NCBI GenBank assembly: GCA_020466095.1 | Contig: CM035807.1 | Location: 44,118,286-44,182,285, forward strand | DNA from: Chlorops oryzae | Lineage: Eukaryota; Arthropoda; Insecta; Diptera; Chloropidae | Direction: 5' to 3' | DNA length: 64,000 bases | Part shown: positions 44,305-54,479 of the stretch, in pieces | Layout of the letters: each line of letters opens with the position of its first letter | Numbering within the stretch: position 1 is the first letter of the stretch | The notes under the pieces: generated by a model | What the model was told of the DNA's origin: nothing | Database searches by the model: none | Seen by the model: the letters and a program-made list of their open reading frames with translations, nothing else | Position numbers and translations under genes: made by a program

Positions 44305-44823
44305 ATGGCATTCCTTAAAAACGCAGACAGAGGTAAAATTTTGTTTGAAGACTTAGACAGACCCGGGATTTATTATAGAGTAAAAAATATAGAAAGTAAA
44401 AAGGAAAATCTGTTGAAATTGAAGACAGATTTTCGAAATTTTGGAGTCGAAGATGAAATTAACTTAGAGTTTGTTAAAAAAGTAAAAAATATTGAGAGTA
44501 AAAAAGAAAAGTTATTGAAGATTAAGCCTCCATCAAAATCAGATGAAAAATTTCAGTTGATAACTTGTTTTCGTTCCGAAAATTTAAAAATATTAAATGA
44601 GAAAAATGAAGTAAGTGAAGTAAATGTGCAAGACAGAGAAATTTTATCCCTTTGCCAGGTAGATAATAAAAAAGAACCATCTGAAGAAGGCAAAAGAATT
44701 GAAACTTTGATGAATAAAAACGAAGATATACTAAAATTTTTATTTTTATCGATATCTTTTGTGTTATTCAGTTTAAGTTTTTTAATCGAAAAAAGCCATA
44801 GTAAGCTGTGTTTGGGCTTATAA
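44305..44823 (+). CDS. Unknown lysine-rich ORF of the AT-rich LTR element
   Basis: 172 residues from the ATG after a 25-base poly-A run (MAFLKNADRGKILFED). It contains a duplicated block: VKNIESKKENLLKLK and, about 40 residues on, VKNIESKKEKLLKIK. The C-terminus is a hydrophobic stretch (FLFLSISFVLFSLSFLIE) that could span a membrane. I recognise no family. Its place after the leader suggests a gag equivalent, but there is no zinc knuckle. It could also be a decayed ORF. Confidence 0.4.
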   Translation: MAFLKNADRGKILFEDLDRPGIYYRVKNIESKKENLLKLKTDFRNFGVEDEINLEFVKKVKNIESKKEKLLKIKPPSKSDEKFQLITCFRSENLKILNEKNEVSEVNVQDREILSLCQVDNKKEPSEEGKRIETLMNKNEDILKFLFLSISFVLFSLSFLIEKSHSKLCLGL

Positions 44824-44835
44824 AATCTGGGATGA

Positions 44836-45301
44836 ACATAAAAAACAATTTAATGGTAAAAGAGTCAGTAATAATAATGAATCTGCACTTAAAATTGAAG
44901 GTTCACAGTCAGTGTCCGACGACATATTTGTAGTATTTCCTCGTGGACAAGCTATAAATGATAGGGTTGCCTTGTTAGTGGACACTGGGCCGGATAAAAG
45001 TTTGATGAAGTCAGATGTATTGAAAATAGGAACTGATTCAGGAAAAAGCAGATTTGGAGAAAATATAGACATTCAGAAAAACGTAGCACTTGTGCATTCA
45101 GAGCTAAGTCAATCAGAGTCACTTCAACTCGTCGTTCCCAACATCGATAAGATTTGTATTGCAGAGGCAGTTACGATCAAAGCGAGGGAAGCGAAAGTGG
45201 CACCGATTTTCGAGAAAATAGTGTTGGACGATAAGGAAATTGAGAAAAAAGAAATTAATGATAAAAAGGGACTATCTAGCGGTGGGGGATGCTGTGATTA
45301 G
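44836..45301 (+). CDS. Retropepsin-like ORF of the AT-rich LTR element
   Basis: The frame through 44912-45301 has DRVALLVDTGPDKSLMKSDV, fitting the D-T/S-G-x-x-x-S-L catalytic loop of retroviral-type aspartic proteases. It is followed by charged sequence and ends SSGGGCCD stop at 45299-45301. Only one half-loop is expected since such proteases dimerise. The flap region is not obvious. An out-of-frame ORF (45302-45749) continues. Confidence 0.45.
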
Positions 45302-45749
45302 AATGTCGAATGTATTGGATTACGAGTTCGACGAGGAGTTCGAGGATAATTTTTGTGGTAAAAATAGTAATGAAGAAATTGAATTCGGCAAGGAGGTCGA
45401 GAATAATTCTTGTGGTACTAGAAGAGATGGTACTAATGGTAATAAAGAAGTAATTGAAGATATTTTGAAAGAAAATCCACCAGATAGAGATAGAAATCCC
45501 CATGAGAAGGTATCAGTTAAAAATGTAAACCTAAATGAAGAATCAGAAATAAGAGAGCTGACGTTGTACGAGTATTTCAAAAGTCCGAATGTAATGCAAA
45601 TATCAATTCAAAAGTTTTTCTCCATTGTAAAAGAATCTGTTCTCATACAAAGCAAATCTAAATTAAAAATATTGCTTATTGAGATAAAACATGCAAGAGA
45701 TTTAAAAGATCTAGACAAATTTTTCGCCCATAACTACAATGTGCCGTAG
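45240..45749 (+). CDS. Unknown acidic ORF downstream of the protease-like ORF
   Basis: Overlaps the previous ORF by about 60 nt in another frame, a layout that might allow frameshifting. Acidic and repetitive (DEEFEDNFCGKNSNEE, then EVENNSCGTRRD), C-terminus LLIEIKHARDLKDLDKF. No RT, RNase H or integrase motif and no family recognised. Real coding status is uncertain. Confidence 0.35.
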   Translation: MRKKKLMIKRDYLAVGDAVIRMSNVLDYEFDEEFEDNFCGKNSNEEIEFGKEVENNSCGTRRDGTNGNKEVIEDILKENPPDRDRNPHEKVSVKNVNLNEESEIRELTLYEYFKSPNVMQISIQKFFSIVKESVLIQSKSKLKILLIEIKHARDLKDLDKFFAHNYNVP

Positions 45750-46275
45750 CTTTATTAAAATTTCAAAGTACTGTCCCAAAAACATAGGTTTATCTCGATT
45801 AAAACGAGAGCTGACTGTTTTTATATCTAATCATTATTGTCACAAAAAATTTCTTTTTAATATCGCTTGCTGCGATGTCTAAATAAGGAATGACAACGAA
45901 AAATAAAAATTCAAATAAATTCCGTTACAAATAGAAAAAAACAACTTTTTTGCTTTGTTTTTGAAACATTGGAGTTAAACGAAATTTAAGGTTTTGGAAC
46001 ATCTATTTTGTCTCATATTGTAAATGCAGACGTTTCACCTCTCCGGGTAAAGAAATTCACGATCTTGAAACAACAGGAGGGGATCAGGGCAATTTATGTC
46101 TACTTCTATAATCATTCAAGGTAAGCCAACGAGAAGGACCGAAAGAATTTAAGCGACAAAAAAGAAGATATAATATGTTGGTAAATATAAAAGGACGTAT
46201 ATACAAATATTTGCAAAATATTGGTATATTTGTATATCAAGAGACATCTAGTTCAAAGCAATACCTTGAAAAATA
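45750..46275. other. AT-rich sequence up to the gap
   Basis: No gene seen. Contains TTTCACCTCTCCGGGTAAAG and poly-A runs. Could be the 3' part of the AT-rich LTR element. Confidence 0.4.
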
Positions 46276-46375
46276 NNNNNNNNNNNNNNNNNNNNNNNNN
46301 NNNNNNNNNNNNNNNNNNNNNNNNNNNNNNNNNNNNNNNNNNNNNNNNNNNNNNNNNNNNNNNNNNNNNNNNNNN
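46276..46375. other. Assembly gap of 100 N
   Basis: Unknown-length gap. Confidence 0.95.
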
Positions 46376-46900
46376 AAACTTTGCTCTCTCTGGTTCAACA
46401 GCTCGAACTCAAGCGACGGCTCGTCACTGTTCTTTCGATCGTTTTGGCAAACGCGCGCTGCACCACTACGCAACTCCGAATAACACATTTTCAAAAATAA
46501 AAATCCGAGTGAAAACGAAGCAAAATATATAAAAAAAAAAACAACCCGTAGAAATCAAGTGACAAAAAAAAAGAAGAAAAAAAAACCAAACAAAAAATAA
46601 AGAAAAAAAAAGGTGAATTCCGAATAAGATTAAGAAAGCGCCAAGAAGGCAATTGTTTTAGTTTTTTTCTCTCTCTCCATCAAACGCCACGAAGGCCAAC
46701 CATTCTTAAAAAAAAAAATAATATTAAATTTTTAAAAGCAACAATCGCGACGCGAAAACCGCCGACTCCAAAACAACGAAGAAAGCAGTCCAAAATCGGC
46801 CACTCCACAGCAGCAGCAGCGCAACCAGGTACGTCCCCCTCTAACTCTCCCTCACCTCAACATGCCGATTCGAAATGGCGAGTGATAAAAAGTTATCACA
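46376..46900 (+). repeat. Probable BEL-like LTR 3' part
   Basis: The layout resembles the BEL-A LTR: A-rich centre with many AAAAAAC runs, then ATCGCGACGCGAAAACC, a CAGCAGCAGC segment, and near 46825 ACCAG|GTACGTCC, the same splice-donor-like block that precedes the end of the BEL-A LTR. The 5' side is in the gap. No PBS could be fixed. Confidence 0.4.
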
Positions 46901-48671
46901 AATGTAATGATCTGACTCTAGACGTACTGTAAGATATAATATGTAAAGATGTAACTATATGCAACACTGTAATATAAGGTAGATTATTTTAGCTACCATA
47001 ACTATGAACGTATGTGGCTACACTAAAAAAGTATGGCAAGCAGAGAGAACGACTTCCGGCAAGGAGAAGAAAAAGACATACTAAAAGACAAAGTCATGTC
47101 TTCATAAAATTTATTAAAATTAAATAGAAAATAGTTTTAAAAATCACCCAAAGAGTATCATTTCACAAAAGAAAAAATTTGTTTCCAGTAAGTATTTAAT
47201 TTATTTGCCGGAAAAACTATAAGTCAATTCACAAAGCAGTATAAAATTGCTTCTAACTTTATACCTCGCTAAAGTGAGTATTTTTATCTTCAAAAAAGAT
47301 TTTTGTTTTGAAAAATATATTGTAATTGAATTAAAAAATAAATTATCTTCAGTGGAGATATTTTTCTTAGCTTGTCAGATTTTTTGAAAAATAAACCTGG
47401 CAATACTGATCGTCAGAAATCCGCCCGATGACAAAGCATATCGAGGAATCTCTAAGCTTGCGCAAACACATGTGTATTATCATTTCTCATTGAGGGATGA
47501 CGTCACTCTCGCGATTTCTTATACGAAATTTTAGCTTAGATATAACTGTTTTCAGTTGCGTCGGAATACCCAACGGGAAAATGCGTAAGTCATGAACTTT
47601 GTAATATAATGATTCATTTATAAATTCAAAGAAGTGGAAATATGCATTACCAGTTTTTCGGAAAATTAAGGAGTAGAAGGTTTTTGTTATATATTCTACC
47701 AAAAACAACCAAATTGACATGTGGTTACAGTTTCAATTACAGTCGTAATGCACGATTTTCCTAGGACATCGCTGTACAAAAATTCATTGCTAAGGTAATG
47801 GGTAGTTATGTTGCATGTTTAACTAACTTTGCCTACCTTTTCCCGTTGGGTAAAATTTATTCATGGGAGGGCTAACAAAAAACTTTTTGGCAATTTTTGC
47901 CTTGTGTTGTTAGCTGACGCCAGGATTTGGTGCTATGGTCCAAACTTAGTATGGATATTTCACTTTGTGGGCTCAAGAAATATACATGGATTGGATAGAC
48001 CTTTCATTGAAATTAATAAAACGACATAGAAATAATAGATCGCAGAAAATAATTCCACTCTTTATGAAACAAATCATATGTGACGTCATCATCTAGCAAA
48101 ACAAAGGGTTCACATTGCGCTATCACAGCATGGCGTGAAATGCCCCATGTAAGTGTGTGTGTGAAATACCAAGTCGAAATATTTACTTTCAGGTCGGTTT
48201 TTTTTCAAAATGCCCTAATAGGTCGAACAGATTTCAAAATGCTCTAATAGGTCGAAATTAATTAATTTTATTTTATATAATATATATATTATTATTTTAT
48301 ATATATATAATTAGCGCTTAAATAGGTAATATATGCCATAATAGGGCTATTTCAAGTCGAAAAGCGCGAATAGGTCAAAAAAATTTTTGTCACTTTAAAG
48401 TCGCAAATACCTAATGTGGGAATTTTGACTTATAGGTCGCAATATCAAAGTCGGTGTTACATATTTGGTCAGAAAAATAAGTAATTTGGGCTTTGTGGTC
48501 GCATTTTACAATTCTCCATCTTTGTTCGTAAAAGTTTACGCGCTCGTCAAATCGAAAACTTCAACATTTCAATTTAAAGTTTTAAGTAGTAATTTATATT
48601 CATTTCTCTGTCTCGCGCGATTCTTCTCGAGTCCATCTTCCTAAGGAACTGAAGAATTCAAGCTTCGTCGG
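46901..48671. other. Intergenic stretch, no gene recognised
   Basis: AT-rich. 48190-48560 repeats the short phrase AATAGGTCGAA in drifted form. A TA-rich run is at 48270-48312. No protein motif. Confidence 0.5.
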
Positions 48672-49044
48672 ATGAGACGTTACATTTCCAATTCGAAATC
48701 TAGAAATTTTCCGAACTTCGACTTTTTCCACTCTTTCTTTCTCTTCAATTATCATTTTTCTCATTGTAGCTTTGTTCTTTCACCAAAGCTGTCCAGAAAA
48801 AATATTTTGCCAATACAAAAACCACAAGAAAGCTTTGAGCACTGCCTATTACAGGCTAGACTCAAAGCTAGTCCCAGGGAAGTATTTAAATTTTGCATAC
48901 TGGTACAACGTATGCAACGCGATAACCTGAAACTTCAGCCTGAAAGAAGGCATTCTTTTAGTGGCTCTAATACCAGAAATGCTTATTTTATAGTGAAAGC
49001 GCCTGAAGTACCGTCCTCGCCTGTACCGTCATCCCGCTGCTCAC

Positions 49045-49767
49045 ACGGAATTATCCAATACAAAACCCAACAAGACTGCGAGATCATCAACAGACGTTGA
49101 GCTTTCTGTTAACAGCGGTTCAAAAGCTCCTACCAAAAACTTGGGTGATCCAGCAGTGCAGACAGGCATGGATCGGTATATTGAGATTAAGAGGAAACTT
49201 AGCCCACAGAAATCAAATGTGGGTAAAGCGAAAATAAATAAAACAAAATCTGACGCTAACCCATTGAACGCGTTAAGTGGAAATATATTTGCGGCTCTAA
49301 GCACAGAGCCCACTGAGACCTCTGATACATCAAAGGATGATCGAGAAAAATCACCAAAACCGCCTCCAGTATATCTTCGAGAGCGTAACTCCAACAATTT
49401 GGTCACGAGCCTGACTCAGTTAATTGGAAAGGAGTACTTCCACACCATGCCTCTTACTAGAGGAAATGTTCATGAGACCAAAATTCAGGTCTATAATGTA
49501 AATAATTACAGAATTGTCACTAAATTCCTTGACGACAACAAAAAAGGCTACTACACGTATCTGCTTAAGAGAAGCAAAGGCCTTAGTGTAGTTATTAAAG
49601 GCATTGAATCAGATGTAGATCCTGTGGAAATTAAAAAAGCTCTAGAGGAAAAAGGCTTTAAAATTAGGAATGTAATGAACATTTTCAATAGGAATAAAAC
49701 CCCACAGCCGATGTTCAAAGTAGAACTTAGTCCGGACAACAAGAAGATAATTAAACATTTACATTAA
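49045..49767 (+). pseudogene. Jockey ORF1 (gag-like), 3' truncated
   Basis: The readable frame contains PPPVYLRERNSNNLVTSL, MPLTRGNVHETKIQVY, KKGYYTYLLKRSKGLSVV and KGIESDVDPVEIKKALEE, then FKIRNVMNIFNRNKTPQP and MFKVEL. This is the conserved Jockey gag segment (the region before the CCHC knuckles) in its usual order. The knuckles themselves are absent: the frame stops at 49765-49767 where unrelated sequence begins. Upstream coding (48672-49100) is in other frames. The protein normally binds element RNA. Confidence 0.8.
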
Positions 49768-49769
49768 GT

Positions 49770-50525
49770 ATTTAAAAACTAAGAAATAAAAGATTTTACC
49801 AATCTTTTTATTCTTAAAAAATTAAAGAAAAAGATTCTATAGCAATTTCTTGAAAGAGCTTTTGCGTGACGTTTCGGAAGGCCCGACGAAATCAACTTCT
49901 TTTTATTGGTTCGCGTCCAACTTACTTTCTACTCCCCGTATTTTTTCCTTAAAATTTACTTGCCTGTTTTATTCTCCATTTTTCCTCAAACTTTTTGCCC
50001 GGCTGCGGGGTTCGAACTCGGACCTTCCAGATTACAAGTCGAGGACACTTCAACTAAGCCATCGCGAGATGTGATTTCAGCTTGCTAGTTTTATTTTATA
50101 AATGTAAGTGCAAAAAAACTGGTTTGTCTTTTTAAACTATGGAATGAATACGGAATTCATATACTTTTTCAAATCAATAAGTCTTGCTTTTGATATTAAA
50201 AAGGTTTCTTTTTAAAGCGATTTTCTTCCAATAAGGAATCTTATCAAAACGTCATTTTTATAAGAATGTCACATAGTTTGATTGATATGGTCACCTTATT
50301 ATTTGACTATATCAAGAAGTTTTCCATATTCTTCAACATAAATAATAAGATATTCACATTAAATATATGAGGATATCTAATAAAATGTTTCAATAAGATT
50401 TTCTCTACGCATTCAAAGAGTTTTCTCTATGGAAAAAAGCATATTGTTTACATAGTTTAAGAAGATTTCTCTATAAAATCGCTCAATAAGGGGATCTTAT
50501 CGATTTTATGGAGTCATATTTTTCT
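49770..50525. other. Foreign stretch inside Jockey
   Basis: AT-rich sequence between ORF1 and ORF2 of Jockey. It holds a tRNA-like piece (49997-50068, minus) and repeats of the phrase AAGATTTTCTCTA/TATGGA near 50390-50520. No paired ends were found. Confidence 0.45.
49997..50068 (-). other. tRNA-like (Pol III box) sequence
   Basis: On the minus strand: GATGGCTTAGTTGAAG (A-box-like), GACTTGTAATC (anticodon-loop-like, TGT) and GGTCCGAGTTCGAACCCCG (B-box-like), then CAGCCGGGC. The T stem does not pair well and the acceptor stem is missing, so this is not a functional tRNA; a tRNA-derived SINE fragment is likelier. A similar tail CAGCCGG is at 61141-61222. Confidence 0.4.
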
Positions 50526-52069
50526 GTGTGTGTTGAAAGTTGTGGTGCAAATTTCATTTTGTCAGCAATATACATATTGCCCTCCACGATTCTCAGTCAG
50601 CGAAAATCACTTTATTGAATTTTTCAACACCCTTGGAAATAAATTTTTAGCAGCAGGCGATTATAATGCAAAATACACCCATTGGAGCTCTCGTCTGATC
50701 TCTCCAAGGAGTAGACAATTATACAACACACTGATAAATAGCTCCAGTACTCTAGGATTTATTTCGCCCGGACATCCCACGTATTGGCCAACAGATCGAA
50801 ATAAAATACCAGAACTCATAGACTTTGCCATTACAAGAGGCTTTGATAATTCGCGTATTTCAACGTCGATTTGCCACGAAATGTCTTCAGATCATTGTCC
50901 TCTACTAATCGAAATTTCAGAAAACATAAGAACCACACGCCCCCCTTTTAGGCTGACCACTTCAAAATCGAATTGGGCTAATTATAAAAGGTACGTTGCA
51001 ACACTTCTCCCACTTCCCTGAGATATGGAAAGAATCGGTCATCATGATGATACTGAAGCCTGGGAAAGATCCTACGACAGCCAGCTCATATCGCCCAAAA
51101 AGCCTTCTCCCCTGCTTATCTAAGCTCTTTGAAAAAGCTCTTCTTATAAAAATAACGCCATACATTCACGAGAATAACTTAATCCCTGCTCATCAATTTG
51201 GCTTTGGGAAAAAACATGGAACTATTGAACAGGCAAATCGAATCACTCTTGAAATTCGTAACGCCTTCGAAAAAAAAGAATATTGTTCTGCAATATTCCT
51301 AGATATCGCTCAAGCTTTCGATAAAGTGTGGCATGGGGTCTTATTGCTAAAATATTGTCTCTTCTCCCTCAAAATTTTCACGAAATTCTTATACCTCCAA
51401 ACTATATTCTTTAGAGTAAGAGTTAATGAATTTATAACGGAAAAATTTGAAATTAAAGCAGGAGTCCTGCAAGGCAGTGTATTAGGCCCCTCTCTTTACC
51501 TGCTTCTAACAGCCGACATCCCCACTAGTGACAATATTGTAATGTCAACTTTTGCCAACGACACAGCATTATTGAGCTGCCACCGCGATCCCATGGAAGC
51601 ATCAAGAATCCTACAAGAGCATATCGTTAGCTTCGGATAGAAAGGGCGTAACTCATTTTTTTTTTAAAACGAGATTTTTGCATTTTCTGATGGTCGACTC
51701 TCAAATACACACCCTCCAAAAAAGTTGACGACCTTTGATTGAAAATACCGAAGTTATAGTTACTTTTAAAAAAGCCCTAACTCATAGCGAACAATTTTGC
51801 GAAAGAAAAAAGCCCTAACTCACAAAAAGACGTTCAACTACGCCAGTGATGGCGAGACCTATAAATTAACATTCATAACTGTGCGCGTGCATTAGGGTGA
51901 TGACTTTTTTTGAAACTCTTTTCCTGTATCATAGTACGATGAACTTTTATTAAAGACTTCATAAAATACTAATTTTAAGGTTATTTTGTAAAAAAAATGT
52001 CACGCATCAAGTCATTTGAAAAATTTAATTTTTGATTTTTTCCCAAATTTTTTATGTTACTGTAAGCAG

Positions 52070-52520
52070 AGTAGCTCCTAGAGGGGTCAAATGTAGCACC
52101 AACTACCATTATTTTTTTATTCCCAACAATTTATCCAAACATACCTTCCCCCTATCTCCACTCCTTAAGGGTGCTCCAATACAAAAGTAATTTTTTTATG
52201 AATTTTCCCCCGACTGTCCTAACTAGCCCCAGAGTGCCCCTAGAGGAGTCAAATGTTTGACCGACCCCCATTAACTTTGTCTCATTAACATTTTTGCCCA
52301 ACATACTGACCCCCTATCTCCCCTCCTTAGGGGGTCACCCATACAAAATTACCTTAATTTTATCACAATTTCAGACAAAATGCCTGTCACTACAGTCAAA
52401 CCCCTCCTCAGGGGCTGATATATATGACCGACCCCCATTAATTTTTTACCCCAAGTATTTTCTTTAAACATACCTACCCTCTATCTCCCCTCCTTAGGGG
52501 GGTCCCAATACAAAAATAGG
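52070..52520. repeat. Three diverged copies of a ~165-bp unit
   Basis: Each copy has AGRGGNTCAAATG or equivalent, ACCGACCCCCATTAA, a CAACATA/CATAC block, CCCTATCTCCCCTCCTTA and CCAATACAAAA. Starts are near 52075, 52230 and 52400. Confidence 0.75.
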
Positions 52521-52822
52521 CTTAAATTAAAGAAAAATGCCTCACGAACTTCAATCTATAATATAGATGCCGTAGGAACAAGAACGAGCATTTTCAGTAT
52601 GTATATTCGAAAAATTTACACAAGTACCTTTTAAACGAGCCTAATATGAAGAATATTGGATTCGTTTTTGGTATGTTTTAATAATATGTTATAACTATTA
52701 CTTTTTTTTAAAACTCAATTTTGGGTTTCATCCCCTAACTGGCCAAATAATGACCCTAGTAGAAAAAAAATAAATTTTCTACTCAAATGCCGCAAACCTC
52801 AGTCTATGACGAGTTTTTTGAG

Positions 52823-53068
52823 ACTATAACCATTAAAATCGGTTAGTGGTTTCTATTCATAAAATTAATTCAAAACAAATATTTTTTGGAACGCATTATT
52901 CACTGTTTTCACGTTCCTTTCTTAAGTCTTTGCATGTCTCTCTTGGTCTGTATGCATGCAAGGACTCAAGACACGAACGTGAAAACAGTGAATAATGCGT
53001 TTTAAAAAATATTTGTTTTGAATTAATTTTATCAATAGAAACCACTAACCGATATTATTGGTTATAGT
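52823..53068. repeat. 246-bp near-perfect hairpin nested in the foldback element
   Basis: Left arm ACTATAACCATTAAAATCGG through GGTTTCTATTCATAAAATTA to CACTGTTTTCACGTTC; right arm complementary, about 100 bp each, loop about 45 bp. The loop-proximal arms include CATGCAAGG/TTGCATG. Looks like a separate MITE or a snap-back duplication. Confidence 0.8.
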
Positions 53069-54245
53069 ATAGTGCTGGATCGCATCTTATAATTTTATTT
53101 ATATTTTAAACTTTGCGTACAAAGACCTAACTCACGTGTTTTGAACGAAAATTTATATCAAAAAGCCCTAACTCAGAAAACTGCTCGAAACACAGAAAAA
53201 ATAAAAATTCAAGCCTAACACAAATTTCGTGCGTAGTATTTAATTGACTTTGCGTTTAAACTTTTTTTAAATATCTAACCTTTGCGATTTTATGAAGTTT
53301 TTTCCTTCTCCTGTAAAGTAGCAAAATAATGAGTTACGCCCTTTCTATCCGAAGCTATCGATATGCAATTGATTGAAAATTGGATCTCTACCTGGCGAAT
53401 TAATGTAAACGAAGGTAAATGTAACACATTACATTTACGCTTAGAAGAGGTATAAGCCCTACTATTCTCCTTAAAGGAGTCTCCATCCCCCAAGAAGATA
53501 GTGTAATCTATTTAGGAGTCCACTTAAATAAACGATTAACTTGACGAAAGCACATCGAAACAAAGAGGACCAACCTGAAACTTAAAGCATCAAAAATTCA
53601 CTGTCTAATTACCTATCGCTCCCCTCTTAATATGGAGTATAAAGTTCTATTATATAAAAATGTATTAAAGCCAATCTGGTCTTATGGCATTCAATTGTGG
53701 GGAAATGCCTGCGCATCCTCTATAGAAAAAATCCAAAGAGCTCAATCGAAATTCTTAGAATCATTACAGGTGATCCATGGTATATCTGTAATGAAAGCAT
53801 TCACCGCGATCTGCAAGTCCCACTTATTAAGGACGAAATCACTCGAATCAGCTGGCAAGAGGCCTTAACAATACAACACGTTGAACACGGTTAAGAAGAA
53901 AGGACCTTCCGTCCGCTTCTAGTGTTTCGGAAGCATAACACCGATACTCTGTTATCTGCACCTCGCTCGTGCATGTCAGACGTTTAGCCAATTACGGAAT
54001 CATACAGATTGAGGCACCTCGCTCGTGCTCGCTCAACGCTCAATGCTCCTAACTACCATCAGAGATTGGCGGTTTAGCCAATCAATTTTACGCACCTCGC
54101 TCGTTCGCGCCATACGCTTATCCAACCAAGGATTCACTAAGCTTGACGCACCTCGCTCGAGCATGATCAAGACTCATCCTACCAACGGATGCGGCTAAAC
54201 AGTAATAAGTCCTCAGCAGCCCAGTTTCTCAAATAGAGGCCCGTT

Positions 54246-54479
54246 GGAATAAAAAAAAAAATATTTATGTATATCTCTGTATAAATAGTTATATTTTATT
54301 TTAGAAATAAAATTCGAATAATTACTGTTAGTTCCCACCCAAAGGAAGATCCAGTAAAGAGAAGCAAAGTTTAAATAAAAAAAAATAAAAAATCTTTGTT
54401 CGTATAACAGCTGCTTTAGAGCTAGCTTTTGGTACGGAAAAATATTTTAATTTAATAAAATTTTCTTTGATCTTTCTTA
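54246..54479. other. Short AT-rich stretch after Jockey
   Basis: AT-rich, no gene; part may be Jockey 3' sequence ending in TTTAAATAAAAAAAAATAA (about 54371). Confidence 0.4.

Larger units (their letters stand above)
51619..53366. mobile_element. TIR/foldback element in the Jockey RT
   Basis: Left end GCATATCGTTAGCTTCGG continues GATAGAAAGGGCGTAACTCATT. The right end is its complement (one difference), giving about 38-bp TIRs. The interior has scattered AAGCCCTAACTCA words (51772, 51817, 53164), three copies of a roughly 165-bp unit (52070-52520) and a second large hairpin (52823-53068). No coding sequence. No clean target duplication seen (AAGA left, AATT right). Confidence 0.7.
50530..53900 (+). 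pseudogene. Jockey ORF2 (endonuclease and reverse transcriptase), interrupted
   Basis: Endonuclease end: YTYCPPRFSVSENHFIEFF and FLAAGDYNAKYTHWSSRL, then SDHCPLLIEI. A deletion and frameshift near 50995 remove the EN-RT linker. RT: SYRPKSLLPCLSKLFEKAL, FLDIAQAFDKVWHGV (first catalytic Asp), KAGVLQGSVLGPSLY and STFANDTALL. Here the usual FADD reads FAND, so a catalytic Asp is lost. After the foldback insertion: IENWISTWRINVNEGKC, YLGVHLNKRLT and KNVLKPIWSYGIQLWGNA, typical Jockey thumb/C-terminus, with another frameshift near 53750. Dead. Confidence 0.85.
48672..54245 (+). mobile_element. Jockey-clade non-LTR retrotransposon, broken
   Basis: Gag-like ORF1 (to 49767), a 750-bp foreign stretch, endonuclease-RT ORF2 pieces (50530-51618, 53367-53900), and a 3' region ending GGCCCGTTGGAATAAAAAA (about 54240), an A-rich tail typical of LINEs. 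A foldback element sits at 51619-53366. Four GCACCTCGCTCG motifs stud the 3' part (53960-54165). Confidence 0.85.

Noticed and set aside
47487..48029. Small ORFs in 46901-48671
   Set aside because: Under 80 codons, no domain, no splice-supported extension seen.
49997..50068. Functional tRNA-Thr gene
   Set aside because: A TGT anticodon-like loop and B box are present, but the T stem and acceptor stem do not pair.
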